A stretch of 46,302 bases of DNA. Origin: Candidatus Cryptobacteroides avistercoris (GTDB taxonomy: Bacteria; Bacteroidota; Bacteroidia; Bacteroidales; UBA932). Position numbers and translations under genes: made by a program. Position 1 is the stretch's first letter; each line of letters starts with the position of its first letter. Location: contig JADILW010000110.1 in the NCBI GenBank assembly GCA_017695095.1, forward strand, positions 1 through 46,302, given 5' to 3'. Shown piece after piece: positions 8,910 to 18,896 of the stretch. The notes below the pieces were generated by a model. It worked only from the letters and a program-made list of their open reading frames with translations. It was not told where the DNA came from and searched no databases.

Positions 8910-11044
8910 AGGAGATCTACATCAAGCACATAGCAGCACGCCTCGAGCTCAAGGCCTGGCAGGTGGAGAACTGCGTGGAGATGTTCGCCGACGGCGACAC
9001 CATCCCCTTCATCAGCCGCTACCGCAAGGAGAAGACGGGCGGGATGGACGACGCCCAGGTGGCCGAGGTGCGCCATTGGGCCGACGTGTTCGACGAAATG
9101 GAGAAGCGCAAGGAGACTGTGCTGAAGACCATAGGCGAAGCCGGAGCCCTCACCGACGAGCTCCGCGCCAGAATCGAAGGCTGCGTGGACTCCACCGAAC
9201 TCGAAGACCTCTACCTGCCATGGCGGCCGAAACGCCGCACCAGGGCTACCGCGGCACGCGAAAAAGGCCTCGAACCGCTCGCCGATGCGCTGTGGGACGC
9301 CAGGACCGCCGACCCCGCAGCCGAAGCGGAGAAATTCACGGGCGAAAAGGTCGCCACCGCGGAAGACGCCCTCGCCGGAGCGCGCGACATCCTGGCGGAA
9401 AGATTCAGCGAAACCCCGGAAATACGCGAGGAGCTCCGCAGGGTGTTCCGCACCAGACGGATATGCTCATCGGTGACCAAGGCCGGCCGCGAGGACCCCG
9501 AGGCCGCGAAATACCGCAGCTACTTCAACTTCAGCATGCCGGTGGCCCGCATCCCCTCGCACAACCTGCTGGCGATGCTGCGCGCCGAGAACGAAGGGTA
9601 CCTGAACCTCAGCATCGACGCCGACCCGCAGAGGTGCGCCGAAAGCATCTGGCGCTTCTGGTCCAGAGGGCGCCGCATTCCCTCGAAGGAGCTGGCGGAA
9701 CAGGTGAGAACTGCCGGAGAGGACGCCTACAAGCGCCTGCTCGAACCTTCGATCTCCGGAGAAGTCCTCCGCGAGGCAAAGCAGAAGGCCGACATCGAGA
9801 GCATACGCGTGTTCGGCGAGAACCTGCGCCAGCTGCTGCTCAGCCCTCCTGTCGGACAGAAGCGCACGATGGCCATAGACCCCGGTTTCCGCAACGGCTG
9901 CAAGATAGCCTGCCTCGACGAGCAGGGGCGCCTGCTGTATCACACCATAATATATCCGCACCCGCCGCAGAACGACAAGATCAAGGCCATCATGAGCGTC
10001 CAGCGAATGATGGACGAGTACCGCATAGAAGCCGTGGCGATAGGCAACGGCACCGCATCCCGGGAGACAGTCGAATTCATGAAACGCATACGCCTGCCCG
10101 AAGGCTGCAAGGTCTGGACGGTCAGCGAAGACGGGGCGTCGATCTACAGCGCCTCGGAAATCGCGCGCCAGGAGTTCCCCGACGAGGACGTCACGGTGCG
10201 CGGGGCAGTCTCGATAGGACGCAGGCTCATGGACCCTCTGGCCGAGCTCGTCAAGATCGACCCAAAGAACCTGGGAATCGGACAGTACCAGCACGACGTC
10301 GACCAGACCCTGCTCCGGGAGCAGCTCGACAACACCGTGGAGAGCTGCGTGAACTCGGTCGGGGTGAACCTCAACACCGCATCGCCCTGGCTGCTCGCCT
10401 ACGTGGCCGGAATAGGGCCGTCGCTTGCGGCCAACATCGTGGCCACGAGGGAGAAGAAGGGAGGCTTCAGCAGCCGCGCCGAACTTCTGGAGGTGCCGCG
10501 CCTGGGGGCCAAGGCCTTCCAGCAGTGCGCCGGCTTCCTGCGCATACGCGGAGCGGAGAACCCGCTCGACAATTCGGCGGTGCACCCCGAGTCCTACGGC
10601 ATAGTGGACAGGATGGCGGAGTCGCTGGGAGTGAGCACCCGGGAGCTGGTCGGCAATGCCGAACTCTGTTCGAAAATACACGCCGGGGACTTCGTGACGG
10701 CGGAAGCCGGACTCCCCACGGTCAACGACATACTGAAGGAGCTCGCCAAGCCGGGACTGGACCCGAGGGAGCAGGCGGCCGAGTTCTCCTTCGCCGACGA
10801 CATCCGCACTCTCGAGGACCTGAAAGAAGGCATGGAACTGCCAGGAATCGTGACGAACATCACGAATTTCGGAGCCTTCGTGGACATCGGCCTGCATGAG
10901 AACGGGCTGATCCACGTCTCGAAGCTCGGACCGCGCGGCACCGACCCCTCGAAGGTGCTCAAGCTGCACCAGCAGCTGACGGTGCGCGTGCTCGGAGTCG
11001 ACCTCGACCGCAGGCGCATCGCGCTGGGCCTGTCGAAGAAATAG
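8906..11044 (+). CDS. tex: Tex-family S1 RNA-binding transcription accessory protein
   Basis: MKEIYIKHIAARLELKAWQVENCVEMFADGDTIPFISRYRKEKTGGMDD..., YqgF-like, HhH (NLNTASPWLLAYVAGIGPSLAANIV) and S1 (GIVTNITNFGAFVDIGLHENGLIHVS) domains. ATGA overlap with the previous gene. Confidence 0.95.
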   Translation: MKEIYIKHIAARLELKAWQVENCVEMFADGDTIPFISRYRKEKTGGMDDAQVAEVRHWADVFDEMEKRKETVLKTIGEAGALTDELRARIEGCVDSTELEDLYLPWRPKRRTRATAAREKGLEPLADALWDARTADPAAEAEKFTGEKVATAEDALAGARDILAERFSETPEIREELRRVFRTRRICSSVTKAGREDPEAAKYRSYFNFSMPVARIPSHNLLAMLRAENEGYLNLSIDADPQRCAESIWRFWSRGRRIPSKELAEQVRTAGEDAYKRLLEPSISGEVLREAKQKADIESIRVFGENLRQLLLSPPVGQKRTMAIDPGFRNGCKIACLDEQGRLLYHTIIYPHPPQNDKIKAIMSVQRMMDEYRIEAVAIGNGTASRETVEFMKRIRLPEGCKVWTVSEDGASIYSASEIARQEFPDEDVTVRGAVSIGRRLMDPLAELVKIDPKNLGIGQYQHDVDQTLLREQLDNTVESCVNSVGVNLNTASPWLLAYVAGIGPSLAANIVATREKKGGFSSRAELLEVPRLGAKAFQQCAGFLRIRGAENPLDNSAVHPESYGIVDRMAESLGVSTRELVGNAELCSKIHAGDFVTAEAGLPTVNDILKELAKPGLDPREQAAEFSFADDIRTLEDLKEGMELPGIVTNITNFGAFVDIGLHENGLIHVSKLGPRGTDPSKVLKLHQQLTVRVLGVDLDRRRIALGLSKK

Positions 11045-11045
11045 C

Positions 11046-12335
11046 CTATTTCAGCGGGCGCAGCTCCAGCTCCGTCTCGCAGTCGGCCGGAGCGAGATCG
11101 TTCCAGAAATTCCTTCCTACACGGTTCAGGATGAAGGCGTAGAGCCATGTCTCCCCGCGCAGTTCCCTGACAGCCTCCTTCAGTTCGGCTTCGTCGGCCG
11201 CGCTCATGACCTCGTCACCCCGGAGGTGGGCGGTGTAGGCCTTCGCGAGTATCGCGCAGCTGCGCTCCTTGACCGCGGGGCTCACTTTCTCGGGAATGAT
11301 TCCGTCGACCACTCCCCTCATTGCCCCGTCGGCGTACTCCAGCATCTCCTGCTCGAAGCTGTTGCCGCTCGGGAAGCTGAGGCCTTCGCCCGAGAGCAGT
11401 TCGGTACGTATCTTCATGCTGTCGCCGTCGATCTCCACGAAACGCATCGGAGCCGGGTAGGACACGAGCGAACCTGTCTCCACGTCGGTGAGCCTGCCGC
11501 GGGTGGAGATGTCGTGGGAGTGAAAGTGTCCGGTGAACACAACGTCGATTCCAAGGCGTCCGAGCAGGCTGCTCACCCGGCGCCAGTTGTCCACGAGGTA
11601 GTCGCCCATCACTATGGTCTGCCATTTCCAGTGGCGCACGGTGCCGTGATGCATCATCGCGATCATCCTCTGGCCGTCCTCGCGCGCCGCCCTTGCCTGC
11701 TCCTTGATGAAGCGAAGAGTCTCCCTCTTAAGGCGGCCGTCGGTTATGCATGTGTTCTCCTCGAAGCTGTTGTCCTCATAGCGGCAGGCGTCGAGGCAGA
11801 GAAGGCGCAGCCCCGGTGCGAGCTGGGCCACGTAACTCAGGGAATGGGGGTCGCGCGCGATGGCGTCGCCGTAGCCGTAGTCGGCATATATCTGGGCGAA
11901 CTCCTCCGCTGAAGGCGAAGGCACGCGGGCGGTGCGGTCGCCGTCGAATTCCACCGCATGGGGGTTGTTCACGTCGTGGTTGCCGGGAACCACGAAGACG
12001 CGTATGCCGGCACGGCGCACTTCCGCCAGGCAGCTGTCGCGGAGGTAGAGGTGGGAGACGGTCTCCCCGTCCTTGGTCAGGTCGCCGCTGATGAGGAGTA
12101 CGTCGGGCGCCTCCTCGACTATGCGGGCGAACGCCTCGCGGACGAGCCAGGGGCCTTCGCGCAGCAGTTTCCTGTCGCTTGCGATATAGTCGTCGAGAGC
12201 CTTGCCGTCCTGCTTGAGCAGGGAGGGGGCCATCATGTGTACGTCGGAGATCACCGCCATTTTCATGGATCCGGCGGCCGCTGAAGCGGAGATTCCCGCC
12301 AGCAGCATGAGGGATAACAAGATTCGTCTGGACAT
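11046..12335 (-). CDS. Secreted calcineurin-like metallophosphoesterase
   Basis: Signal peptide MSRRILLSLMLLAGISASAAAGS; ISDVHMM, ISGDLTKDGE, VPGNHDVNNP and FTGHFHSHD motifs. Confidence 0.9.
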   Translation of the reverse strand: MSRRILLSLMLLAGISASAAAGSMKMAVISDVHMMAPSLLKQDGKALDDYIASDRKLLREGPWLVREAFARIVEEAPDVLLISGDLTKDGETVSHLYLRDSCLAEVRRAGIRVFVVPGNHDVNNPHAVEFDGDRTARVPSPSAEEFAQIYADYGYGDAIARDPHSLSYVAQLAPGLRLLCLDACRYEDNSFEENTCITDGRLKRETLRFIKEQARAAREDGQRMIAMMHHGTVRHWKWQTIVMGDYLVDNWRRVSSLLGRLGIDVVFTGHFHSHDISTRGRLTDVETGSLVSYPAPMRFVEIDGDSMKIRTELLSGEGLSFPSGNSFEQEMLEYADGAMRGVVDGIIPEKVSPAVKERSCAILAKAYTAHLRGDEVMSAADEAELKEAVRELRGETWLYAFILNRVGRNFWNDLAPADCETELELRPLK

Positions 12336-12407
12336 TTTCTCGATAATTTTGGCGCAAAAATACAACTAAACTTCCATTCGGAACCGGTCGCGGCGCTTAA
12401 ATTTTTG

Positions 12408-12415
12408 TAAATTTG
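12408..12415 (+). promoter_or_regulatory. -7 element TAAATTTG for rnpB
   Basis: TAAATTTG 12 nt before the predicted RNase P RNA 5' helix. Confidence 0.5.
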
Positions 12416-12426
12416 CAACCACATAC

Positions 12427-12725
12427 AGGTGGAGCGGTCTGCCGCCCGAAAGGGAGGAAAGTCCGGACAGGACAGGGCAACCCGCTGCGGAAAGCGCAGA
12501 TAGGGGTAACCTTATGCAGGGCGTAACAGAAAACAACAGCCGCAAGGCAATGGTGAAAACGCGAGGCAAGAGCTCACGACGGACTGCAGCGATGCAGTAC
12601 GGGTACGCCACCGGGTCCTGCAAGACCAAATATACTGACAGATGAGGACTGCCCGTCCGATGTCAGGGGGTAGGTTGCGAAGATAAATGGCAGAGTTGAA
12701 CAGAAACCGGCTTACGGCTCCACCT
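12427..12725 (+). ncRNA. rnpB: RNase P RNA (bacterial type A)
   Basis: GAGGAAAGTCCGGACA, ACAGAA, and GAACAGAAACCGGCTTAC conserved blocks; terminal helix AGGTGGAGC (12427-12435) / GCTCCACCT (12717-12725). Confidence 0.93.
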
Positions 12726-14007
12726 TTATTATTTCTCCTGTCAGGTCGTAGTCACCGGCCTCGCATATCCTCACGTCGATGAAATCCCCGGGACGCACAA
12801 GGCCCGAAGCGTCGCGCACGAGAATCTCCCCGTCCACCTCGGGACTCTCGAACTCGCTGCGGCACACGAGATTTCCGTCCATCACGTCGTCAACCAGCGC
12901 GCGCACGACGCTTCCCACGCGCGACGCGTTGTAGTCCAGCGAAATGTCGCGCTGGAGCTCCATCAGGGCGTCGAGACGCTGCTGCTTCACCTCGGGCGGC
13001 ACTTCGTCCTTGTAATGCCTGGCGCCGTAGGTCCCCTCCTCCTCGGAATACTTGAACGCCCCGAGACGCTCGAAGCGGGCCTCGCGCACGAAATCCAGGA
13101 GTTCGGCGAACTCCTTCTCGCCTTCGCCGGGATGGCCGACTATCATCGTGGTGCGCAGCACGACTCCGGGAATCTCCCGCCGCATCCTCGCGATCAGGCT
13201 GCGGGTCCACGCCCCGTCCACGTTGCGGTGCATCATCGAAAGCACCTTGTCGGAAATGTGCTGGAGAGGGATGTCGAGATAGCGGCAGACCTTGGGGTTG
13301 CCGGCCATCTCGGCGATCACGTCCTCCGGGAAGTCGTCGGGATACGAATAATGGATGCGCAGGCGCTCGAGCCCGTCGATGGTCGAGAGTTCGCGCAGCA
13401 GCGGGGCCAGCATGCGCCTGCGGTAGAGGTCCAGTCCGTAATATGTGGTGTCCTGGGCTATCAGGATCAGCTCCCTGGCGCCGCCGGCGACAAGCTGCTC
13501 CGCCTCCTTCATGACATCCTCCATCGGCACCGAACGGTGGGCGCCGCGGATATAGGGAATCGCGCAATAGGAGCAGCGGCGGTCGCAGCCCTCTGAAACC
13601 TTCAGGTAGGCATAGCTCCGGCAGCCCGTGGGATAGCGGGTCACCATGGGACCGGGCCTGACTCCCAGATAGCGCAGCACCTCGCCGAGGTCTCTCGCCC
13701 CGAACCATGCGTCGACTTCGGGGATTTCGGCCGGCAGCTCCGCGGAATAGCGCTGGGAGAGGCAGCCGAAGACCGCCACGCGGCCGGCTTCGCCCCGCTT
13801 CTTCAGCTCCACGGCCTCGAGTATGGCCTGGACCGACTCCTCCTTGGCGTCTCCGATGAAGCCGCAGGTGTTGAGCAAAAGGTCGTCGGCAGGCTTCCCG
13901 TCGCCGACGATCTCGAAACTATCGGACGGGAGTTGGGCGAGCAGGTGCTCGGTGTCGACTGTGTTCTTGGAGCAGCCGAGGGTGACCACCCTAAGCCTGC
14001 GCCTCAT
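12712..14007 (-). CDS. rimO: Ribosomal protein S12 methylthiotransferase RimO
   Basis: MRRRLRVVTLGCSKNTVDTEHL...SEGCDRRCSYCAIPYIRGAHRS radical SAM/MTTase plus C-terminal TRAM. Confidence 0.95.
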   Translation of the reverse strand: MRRRLRVVTLGCSKNTVDTEHLLAQLPSDSFEIVGDGKPADDLLLNTCGFIGDAKEESVQAILEAVELKKRGEAGRVAVFGCLSQRYSAELPAEIPEVDAWFGARDLGEVLRYLGVRPGPMVTRYPTGCRSYAYLKVSEGCDRRCSYCAIPYIRGAHRSVPMEDVMKEAEQLVAGGARELILIAQDTTYYGLDLYRRRMLAPLLRELSTIDGLERLRIHYSYPDDFPEDVIAEMAGNPKVCRYLDIPLQHISDKVLSMMHRNVDGAWTRSLIARMRREIPGVVLRTTMIVGHPGEGEKEFAELLDFVREARFERLGAFKYSEEEGTYGARHYKDEVPPEVKQQRLDALMELQRDISLDYNASRVGSVVRALVDDVMDGNLVCRSEFESPEVDGEILVRDASGLVRPGDFIDVRICEAGDYDLTGEIIKVEP

Positions 14008-14422
14008 CGTCTGCCTTTTCTTCCTCTTCCTTCACGAAGTCCAGCGACGCGTACTTCACTATCTGTGAGTACCAGTCCAGGATCTTGCGCATGTGCGAAA
14101 CATAGAAGCGGTCCGCGTCGTAGTCGGGGACGGCCTTCTCGAAAAGAGCAACGACCTCCTTCTCGGGAGCCTTGCTCGAGGGGGCGTCGGCCCCGTCGAG
14201 AGCCTTGTTCACCGCAAGGAACACGTCGGCGAGCTTCATCTCGCCCTCGGAAGTGTAGATTGAGATGTCGGCGAGAGTGGAGATGCGGCTCGTGGCTCCG
14301 AGCACCGTCCTCCTCCTGTCGGAAAGACTCTCGGCTATCACTCCGTTGCGGGCCTGCGCAACATATTCGAAAAGGCCGTGCTGTCCGGAGACGGCAAGTA
14401 TCTTGGTCAAATCAGTCTGCAT
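13991..14422 (-). CDS. DUF5606-like Bacteroidetes protein
   Basis: MQTDLTKILAVSGQHGLFEYVAQARNGVIAESLSDRRRTVLGATSRISTLADISIYT. Confidence 0.8.
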   Translation of the reverse strand: MQTDLTKILAVSGQHGLFEYVAQARNGVIAESLSDRRRTVLGATSRISTLADISIYTSEGEMKLADVFLAVNKALDGADAPSSKAPEKEVVALFEKAVPDYDADRFYVSHMRKILDWYSQIVKYASLDFVKEEEEKADDEAQA

Positions 14423-14928
14423 AATATATCATCTGTTTTTAAATGTAGTTCTTCAATCGTCGAGTCGTTTTCCAGCACCCAGTCCGCTCCCGGCAGGTCG
14501 AATGTCTGAAGCGAATCCCTCTGCGCGGCCTTGGGATTGCGTCCGCAGCGCAGACTGTAGTCAGCAGTCACCAGCAGCACCCCGTCGTAGAGCCCGTCGA
14601 ACTCCTTCTTCTCCGTCGCGATGGCGGATTCGATGAAGGCGAGCCGGGAGTCCAGTCCGGATTTCCACGCGCGTATGTCTTCGGCGACCAGCGGAAACAC
14701 TATGCGCTCCAGCATCTCCCTGCGCCTGCTGTCGCTGAAGATTATCCCTATCTCGCTCCAGTCTATGCCGAGCGCCGTCGCGATGCGGCTCTTCAGTCCG
14801 GGAACGGACTCATAGAGCCCCTTGGTCCGGGAGTCGCAGTCGTAGACGGGGTAGCCTTTCGAGGCCAGGTACCTGCACACCTCGGATTTGCCGCTGCCTA
14901 TGGGTCCGGTCACCAGAAAGGTCTTCAT
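14407..14928 (-). CDS. coaE: Dephospho-CoA kinase
   Basis: MKTFLVTGPIGSGKSEVCRYLASKGYPVYDCDSRTKGLY. Confidence 0.85.
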   Translation of the reverse strand: MKTFLVTGPIGSGKSEVCRYLASKGYPVYDCDSRTKGLYESVPGLKSRIATALGIDWSEIGIIFSDSRRREMLERIVFPLVAEDIRAWKSGLDSRLAFIESAIATEKKEFDGLYDGVLLVTADYSLRCGRNPKAAQRDSLQTFDLPGADWVLENDSTIEELHLKTDDILCRLI

Positions 14929-14930
14929 CT

Positions 14931-15860
14931 TCAGTCGGAGTTTCTGACCACGCAGTCGAACACTTCAGGCTCCAGCTCATAGCTGAGCACGGTGGAGGGT
15001 ATTCCGCTGCTTCTGGCCACGCAGCGTCCGGTGATCGAGTTGGCGAAGTCCCTGTAGTCGATGTAGAAATCCGAAGCGGCGACGGGGTCGGTGGTCGTGG
15101 GGAACACGCACTTGAACACCACTGTCGCCGTGGACGGCAGCACCGAGAACTCCACGTTGGAGGGCACGTTGCGCACGCCTATCTCCACCTCGGCCCTGAC
15201 CTCGACATATCGGGTCACCTCCATCGAGTAGATGACCTCGTCGGCCGACAGACGCACGCCCGAGGGCACTTCGAGCCTGACCTTGCCGTGGACGCTGGAC
15301 CGTATGTTCTTGAGGTCCACCGGACGGGTGAGCACATAGTTGATGTTCTCCAGCCTCGAGGTCTCTCCGTAGACTATCACCGAATCCGGCTGCATCTGCA
15401 TCCCCTCCTCCGACATGTACTGTGGAGCGAAACTTATGGAAAGCACCCTGCGGACGGGCACCTTCTTGTGCGAGACCTCGGGGAAGACGAACTTCGGCGA
15501 ATCGGAGACGAACGACTCTATCGAGACTCCGTCGCCGAAGATGGCGGCCGCATACTTGTAGAGCTCGCCCGTGTTCACGGAGAAGAGGTCCCCTTCCTCG
15601 CGGCGGAGGTCCGCAGCGTCGAACACCACGGTGGCGGGCCGTTTGTTACGTTTTCCGAGCGAGGCCTGGCGGAAGCCGGAGGTCCGCACCTGCGCGGTTA
15701 TGGTCGCGTCGGTGGTGGAGCGGCGGGCGCGTCCGTCGATGTTGCTTTCCGCCACGACGGGGACGCTCACAATATTCACATAACTCTGTGAAAGATTGTG
15801 AATGAACCAGATGCCTGCCGAAATAAGCAGACACAGAAGCAACTGCGCCCACTTCTTCAC
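14931..15860 (-). CDS. YbbR/CdaR-like domain protein, membrane anchored
   Basis: N-terminal TM followed by repeated YbbR-like beta segments; coaE-YbbR-yajC-nusB order as in other Bacteroidales. Confidence 0.75.
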   Translation of the reverse strand: MKKWAQLLLCLLISAGIWFIHNLSQSYVNIVSVPVVAESNIDGRARRSTTDATITAQVRTSGFRQASLGKRNKRPATVVFDAADLRREEGDLFSVNTGELYKYAAAIFGDGVSIESFVSDSPKFVFPEVSHKKVPVRRVLSISFAPQYMSEEGMQMQPDSVIVYGETSRLENINYVLTRPVDLKNIRSSVHGKVRLEVPSGVRLSADEVIYSMEVTRYVEVRAEVEIGVRNVPSNVEFSVLPSTATVVFKCVFPTTTDPVAASDFYIDYRDFANSITGRCVARSSGIPSTVLSYELEPEVFDCVVRNSD

Positions 15861-15878
15861 TCCGGAACCCCCTTGACC

Positions 15879-16256
15879 CTATTTCTCCGACTTCTCGGAT
15901 TTCTCAGCCTTTTCAGCCTTCTCGGACTTGCCGTTGTCCGCGGGAGCGGAGGCGGCGCCGTCGAGAGAAACTGAGTTCTTGTCGACGCGGAGCTTGACCT
16001 CGCCGTCGACCTTGATCAGCACGGTACGGTCGTCGACGTCGCAGATGACGCCGTAGATACCCCCGGCAGTCACCACGTGGTCGCCTTTCTTGAGAGCCTT
16101 GCGCATCTCCTCGAGGGCCTTCTGCTGCTTGCGCTGGGGACGGATCATGAAGAGCCACATCACAAGGATGAGAAGGATGAGCATTATCCACATGCTGGCG
16201 GCTCCTCCGGCAGCCTGTCCTGATGCGGCTGCGGTCTGTAAAATCATTGTAAGCAT
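15879..16256 (-). CDS. yajC: Preprotein translocase subunit YajC
   Basis: MWIMLILLILVMWLFMIRPQRKQQKALEEMRKALKKGDHVVTAGGIYGVI. Confidence 0.95.
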   Translation of the reverse strand: MLTMILQTAAASGQAAGGAASMWIMLILLILVMWLFMIRPQRKQQKALEEMRKALKKGDHVVTAGGIYGVICDVDDRTVLIKVDGEVKLRVDKNSVSLDGAASAPADNGKSEKAEKAEKSEKSEK

Positions 16257-16257
16257 T

Positions 16258-17190
16258 CTATTCGTGTTTATTGATCAGTTTGTCCAATAGTCCGTTAACG
16301 AAACTGCTGCTCTCGGGCGTGCTGTAGCCCTTCGCGATCTCCACGTACTCGTTGATGATGATCTTCGCGGAGGTCCCGGGATGCGCCTCGGATTCCGCCA
16401 TGCCGCACACGATGAGAGCCAGGTCGGTGGTGCATATCCTGTCGCGGTTCCACTTCGGCGTGAGCTCGGCTATGCGGTCGAAATAGGCGGCGAAGTTGGT
16501 GTAGGCCGCGCGCAGTATCTTGTAGACGAAGAGCTTGTCGCTGTCGAGCCCCCTGCCGTCGGCGGCGTCGCTGCGGTAGAGCGGAGGAAGGCTCCAGCGT
16601 TCTCCGGCGGCGAGCGACGCCATGGTCTTGCGGCACCAGCTCGCGGCGTAGCCCAGGTCGTCGTTCCAGTAGATCGACATGTCCTCGAGTATGTCCTCCA
16701 GTTCGGGGTCGTCCTCCAGCTCGCGCTCGTAGATGCGGCTCCACAGACGCGCGTCGTCCTCGAGCCCCGACTCCTCCTTCTCCATATATTCTTTGAAGTA
16801 TTTCCTGTCCCTTATGCGCTCGTAGAGGTGGCGCAGGAACACGTCGTACTGCTCCCATGAGAACTTTTTCTTCGAGATTATCTTGGTGAAGTCGGGGTCC
16901 TGGGTCAGGAGAGGGGTGATTCCGTTCTCCACGAAGCGCAGGTTGGGATTGAGTTCCTCCTCGGTTGGCCTGAACTTGGAGCGGGCCGCCTCGATGCGCG
17001 AGCGGGCTTCCGCGGTCAGCGGGCCGACCAAGGAGAGCAGGAACAGATACAGGTCCCTGGCCGCCTCGCAGGAGGTTTCCATCAGGGCTTCCACCTCCTT
17101 GAGCGTCATCCCTTGGTTTTCCGCGTAGCAGTAGACTGCCTTGAACAGCTTCATGCGGAGAATTCTGCGGTTGAGCATACTTTCAAACAA
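16258..17190 (-). CDS. nusB: NusB-family transcription antitermination factor (long Bacteroidetes form)
   Basis: MLNRRILRMKLFKAVYCY... and C-terminal IIINEYVEIAKGYSTPESSSFVNGLLDKL. Confidence 0.9.
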   Translation of the reverse strand: MFESMLNRRILRMKLFKAVYCYAENQGMTLKEVEALMETSCEAARDLYLFLLSLVGPLTAEARSRIEAARSKFRPTEEELNPNLRFVENGITPLLTQDPDFTKIISKKKFSWEQYDVFLRHLYERIRDRKYFKEYMEKEESGLEDDARLWSRIYERELEDDPELEDILEDMSIYWNDDLGYAASWCRKTMASLAAGERWSLPPLYRSDAADGRGLDSDKLFVYKILRAAYTNFAAYFDRIAELTPKWNRDRICTTDLALIVCGMAESEAHPGTSAKIIINEYVEIAKGYSTPESSSFVNGLLDKLINKHE

Positions 17191-17200
17191 AATTGACGTG

Positions 17201-17208
17201 CAAAGATA
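17201..17208 (-). promoter_or_regulatory. -7 element TATCTTTG for the nusB operon
   Basis: CAAAGATA on + strand 11 nt upstream of the ORF start. Confidence 0.5.
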
Positions 17209-17230
17209 GCAAGTAATCCATAAAAAGTCT

Positions 17231-17238
17231 TATTTTTG
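17231..17238 (+). promoter_or_regulatory. -7 element TATTTTTG for the DUF3276 gene
   Basis: TATTTTTG 25 nt upstream of ATG 17263. Confidence 0.5.
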
Positions 17239-17262
17239 CGTAAATAATACACGAAGATTTAT

Positions 17263-17607
17263 ATGTACAAAGAAGATTACGACCGCTCCCGCTTCGACAG
17301 CAAGGACGGAGACGAAGTTTATTCCAAACCCGTCAGGGCTGGTAAACGTACATACTTTTTTGACGTAAAGACCACAAGAGGCAACAAGGACTACTACCTG
17401 ACCATCACCGAGAGCAAGCGCCGCAACAATCCCGACGGCAGCTTCACCTACGACAAGCACAAGATCTTCCTCTACAAGGAGGACTTCGAGAAATTCTCCG
17501 AAGGTCTTGCCGAAATCATAGAATACATCAAGAGCAACTGCTTCAACGGCGAAATCCCCCAGCACCGCACAGACGGCGACCCTGACATAGAATTCGAGGA
17601 TCTCTGA
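17263..17607 (+). CDS. DUF3276 (PUR-like nucleic-acid-binding) protein
   Basis: VYSKPVRAGKRTYFFDVKTTRGNKDYYLTITESKRR...KHKIFLYKEDFEKF. Confidence 0.88.
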   Translation: MYKEDYDRSRFDSKDGDEVYSKPVRAGKRTYFFDVKTTRGNKDYYLTITESKRRNNPDGSFTYDKHKIFLYKEDFEKFSEGLAEIIEYIKSNCFNGEIPQHRTDGDPDIEFEDL

Positions 17608-18884
17608 TGGGCGCCATACTGCTGAGGGACATAAGCGTAGATGATGTCAGGAAAGACATTCTGATTCAGGACGGACTGATCCGCAGGATAGAGCCTGCCG
17701 GGTCCGGTTCTTCCTGGGACCTTGCGGGCGACATCGAAATCATGGACTGCAGCGGCAAGGTCGCGGTCCCCGGATTCGTCAACATGCACACCCACTCCCC
17801 CATGTCCCTGATGCGCGGCATAGGCGAGGACATGATCTTCCAGGACTGGCTCGCCAGGATCTGGAAGGTCGAGGACAGGCTCGACAAGGAATATGTCTAC
17901 TGGGCCACCAAGGTCGCCTGCCTCGAGATGATCCGCACAGGCACCACCACCTTCAACGACCAGTACTGGTTCTTCGACACCTCGGTGCAGGCCGCCCGCG
18001 AGATGGGAGTCCGCATAGCCACGGGCTACGACGTGATGGACAAAGGCAGCAGCATGGAGCGCGAGCGCCAGAAGGAGCAGTGCATGTCCAAGAGCGCGCA
18101 GTACCTCGGGGAGAAAGGCGGCAACGGGCTCATCTACAACCTGGCGTTCCACGCAATCTACTCGGTAAGCGAGGAGATGATGCTGTGGACGGCGGAGTTC
18201 GCCCGGGAGCACGACCTCAACCTGCACATCCACCTCTGCGAGACGCGCAAGGAAGTGGAGGACTGCAAGGCGGCCCACGGCGGACTGACCCCCGTGGAAT
18301 ACCTCGACAGGCTGGGCATACTCTCACCCCGGCTGCTCGCCGCGCACACCCTCTGGGTCACCCCGCACGACATCGAACTGCTCGCCGCGCACGGAGTCAA
18401 CTGCATCCACAACGTCAACTCCAACACCAAGCTGGCCTCCGGCTACCGCTTCCTCTACAACGAGATGCGCGACGCCGGCATCAACGTGTGCATAGGCACC
18501 GACGGATGCGCTTCGTCGAACAACCTCGACATGCTCGAGGCCATGAAGACCTCGGCAATATTCCAGAAGGCCTGGAGGGACGACCCCTCGGCGCTCCCCC
18601 TCGACGAGCTGCTTGCCATGGCCACGGTCAACGGGGCCCGCGCCCTGCGCTTCGACGGCGGCAGGATAGCCGAAGGCGCGGTGGCCGACATCAACATTGT
18701 CGACACCGACAACAGCTTCTTCCTCTCCCCCGGACCTTTCCTCGCCAATCTGGTATATTCAGCCCATTCGGACTGCATCGACTCGGTGATATGCAACGGA
18801 AAGTTCCTGATGCGCCACAGGGAGATTCCCGACGAGAAAGAAATACTGACCGAAGCACGCAAGGTGCTTGCCAAAATATCATAA
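17607..18884 (+). CDS. Amidohydrolase of the S-adenosylhomocysteine/5'-methylthioadenosine deaminase type
   Basis: VPGFVNMHTHSPMSLMRG, HIHLCETRKEVEDC, IGTDGCASSNNLDM. Confidence 0.85.
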   Translation: MGAILLRDISVDDVRKDILIQDGLIRRIEPAGSGSSWDLAGDIEIMDCSGKVAVPGFVNMHTHSPMSLMRGIGEDMIFQDWLARIWKVEDRLDKEYVYWATKVACLEMIRTGTTTFNDQYWFFDTSVQAAREMGVRIATGYDVMDKGSSMERERQKEQCMSKSAQYLGEKGGNGLIYNLAFHAIYSVSEEMMLWTAEFAREHDLNLHIHLCETRKEVEDCKAAHGGLTPVEYLDRLGILSPRLLAAHTLWVTPHDIELLAAHGVNCIHNVNSNTKLASGYRFLYNEMRDAGINVCIGTDGCASSNNLDMLEAMKTSAIFQKAWRDDPSALPLDELLAMATVNGARALRFDGGRIAEGAVADINIVDTDNSFFLSPGPFLANLVYSAHSDCIDSVICNGKFLMRHREIPDEKEILTEARKVLAKIS

Positions 18885-18896
18885 AACATTGAAACT

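Noticed and set aside
9467-10969. 500-aa minus-strand ORF and 607-aa + ORF (9076..10899) over tex
   Set aside because: Both overlap the unmistakable Tex frame and have no recognisable domains.
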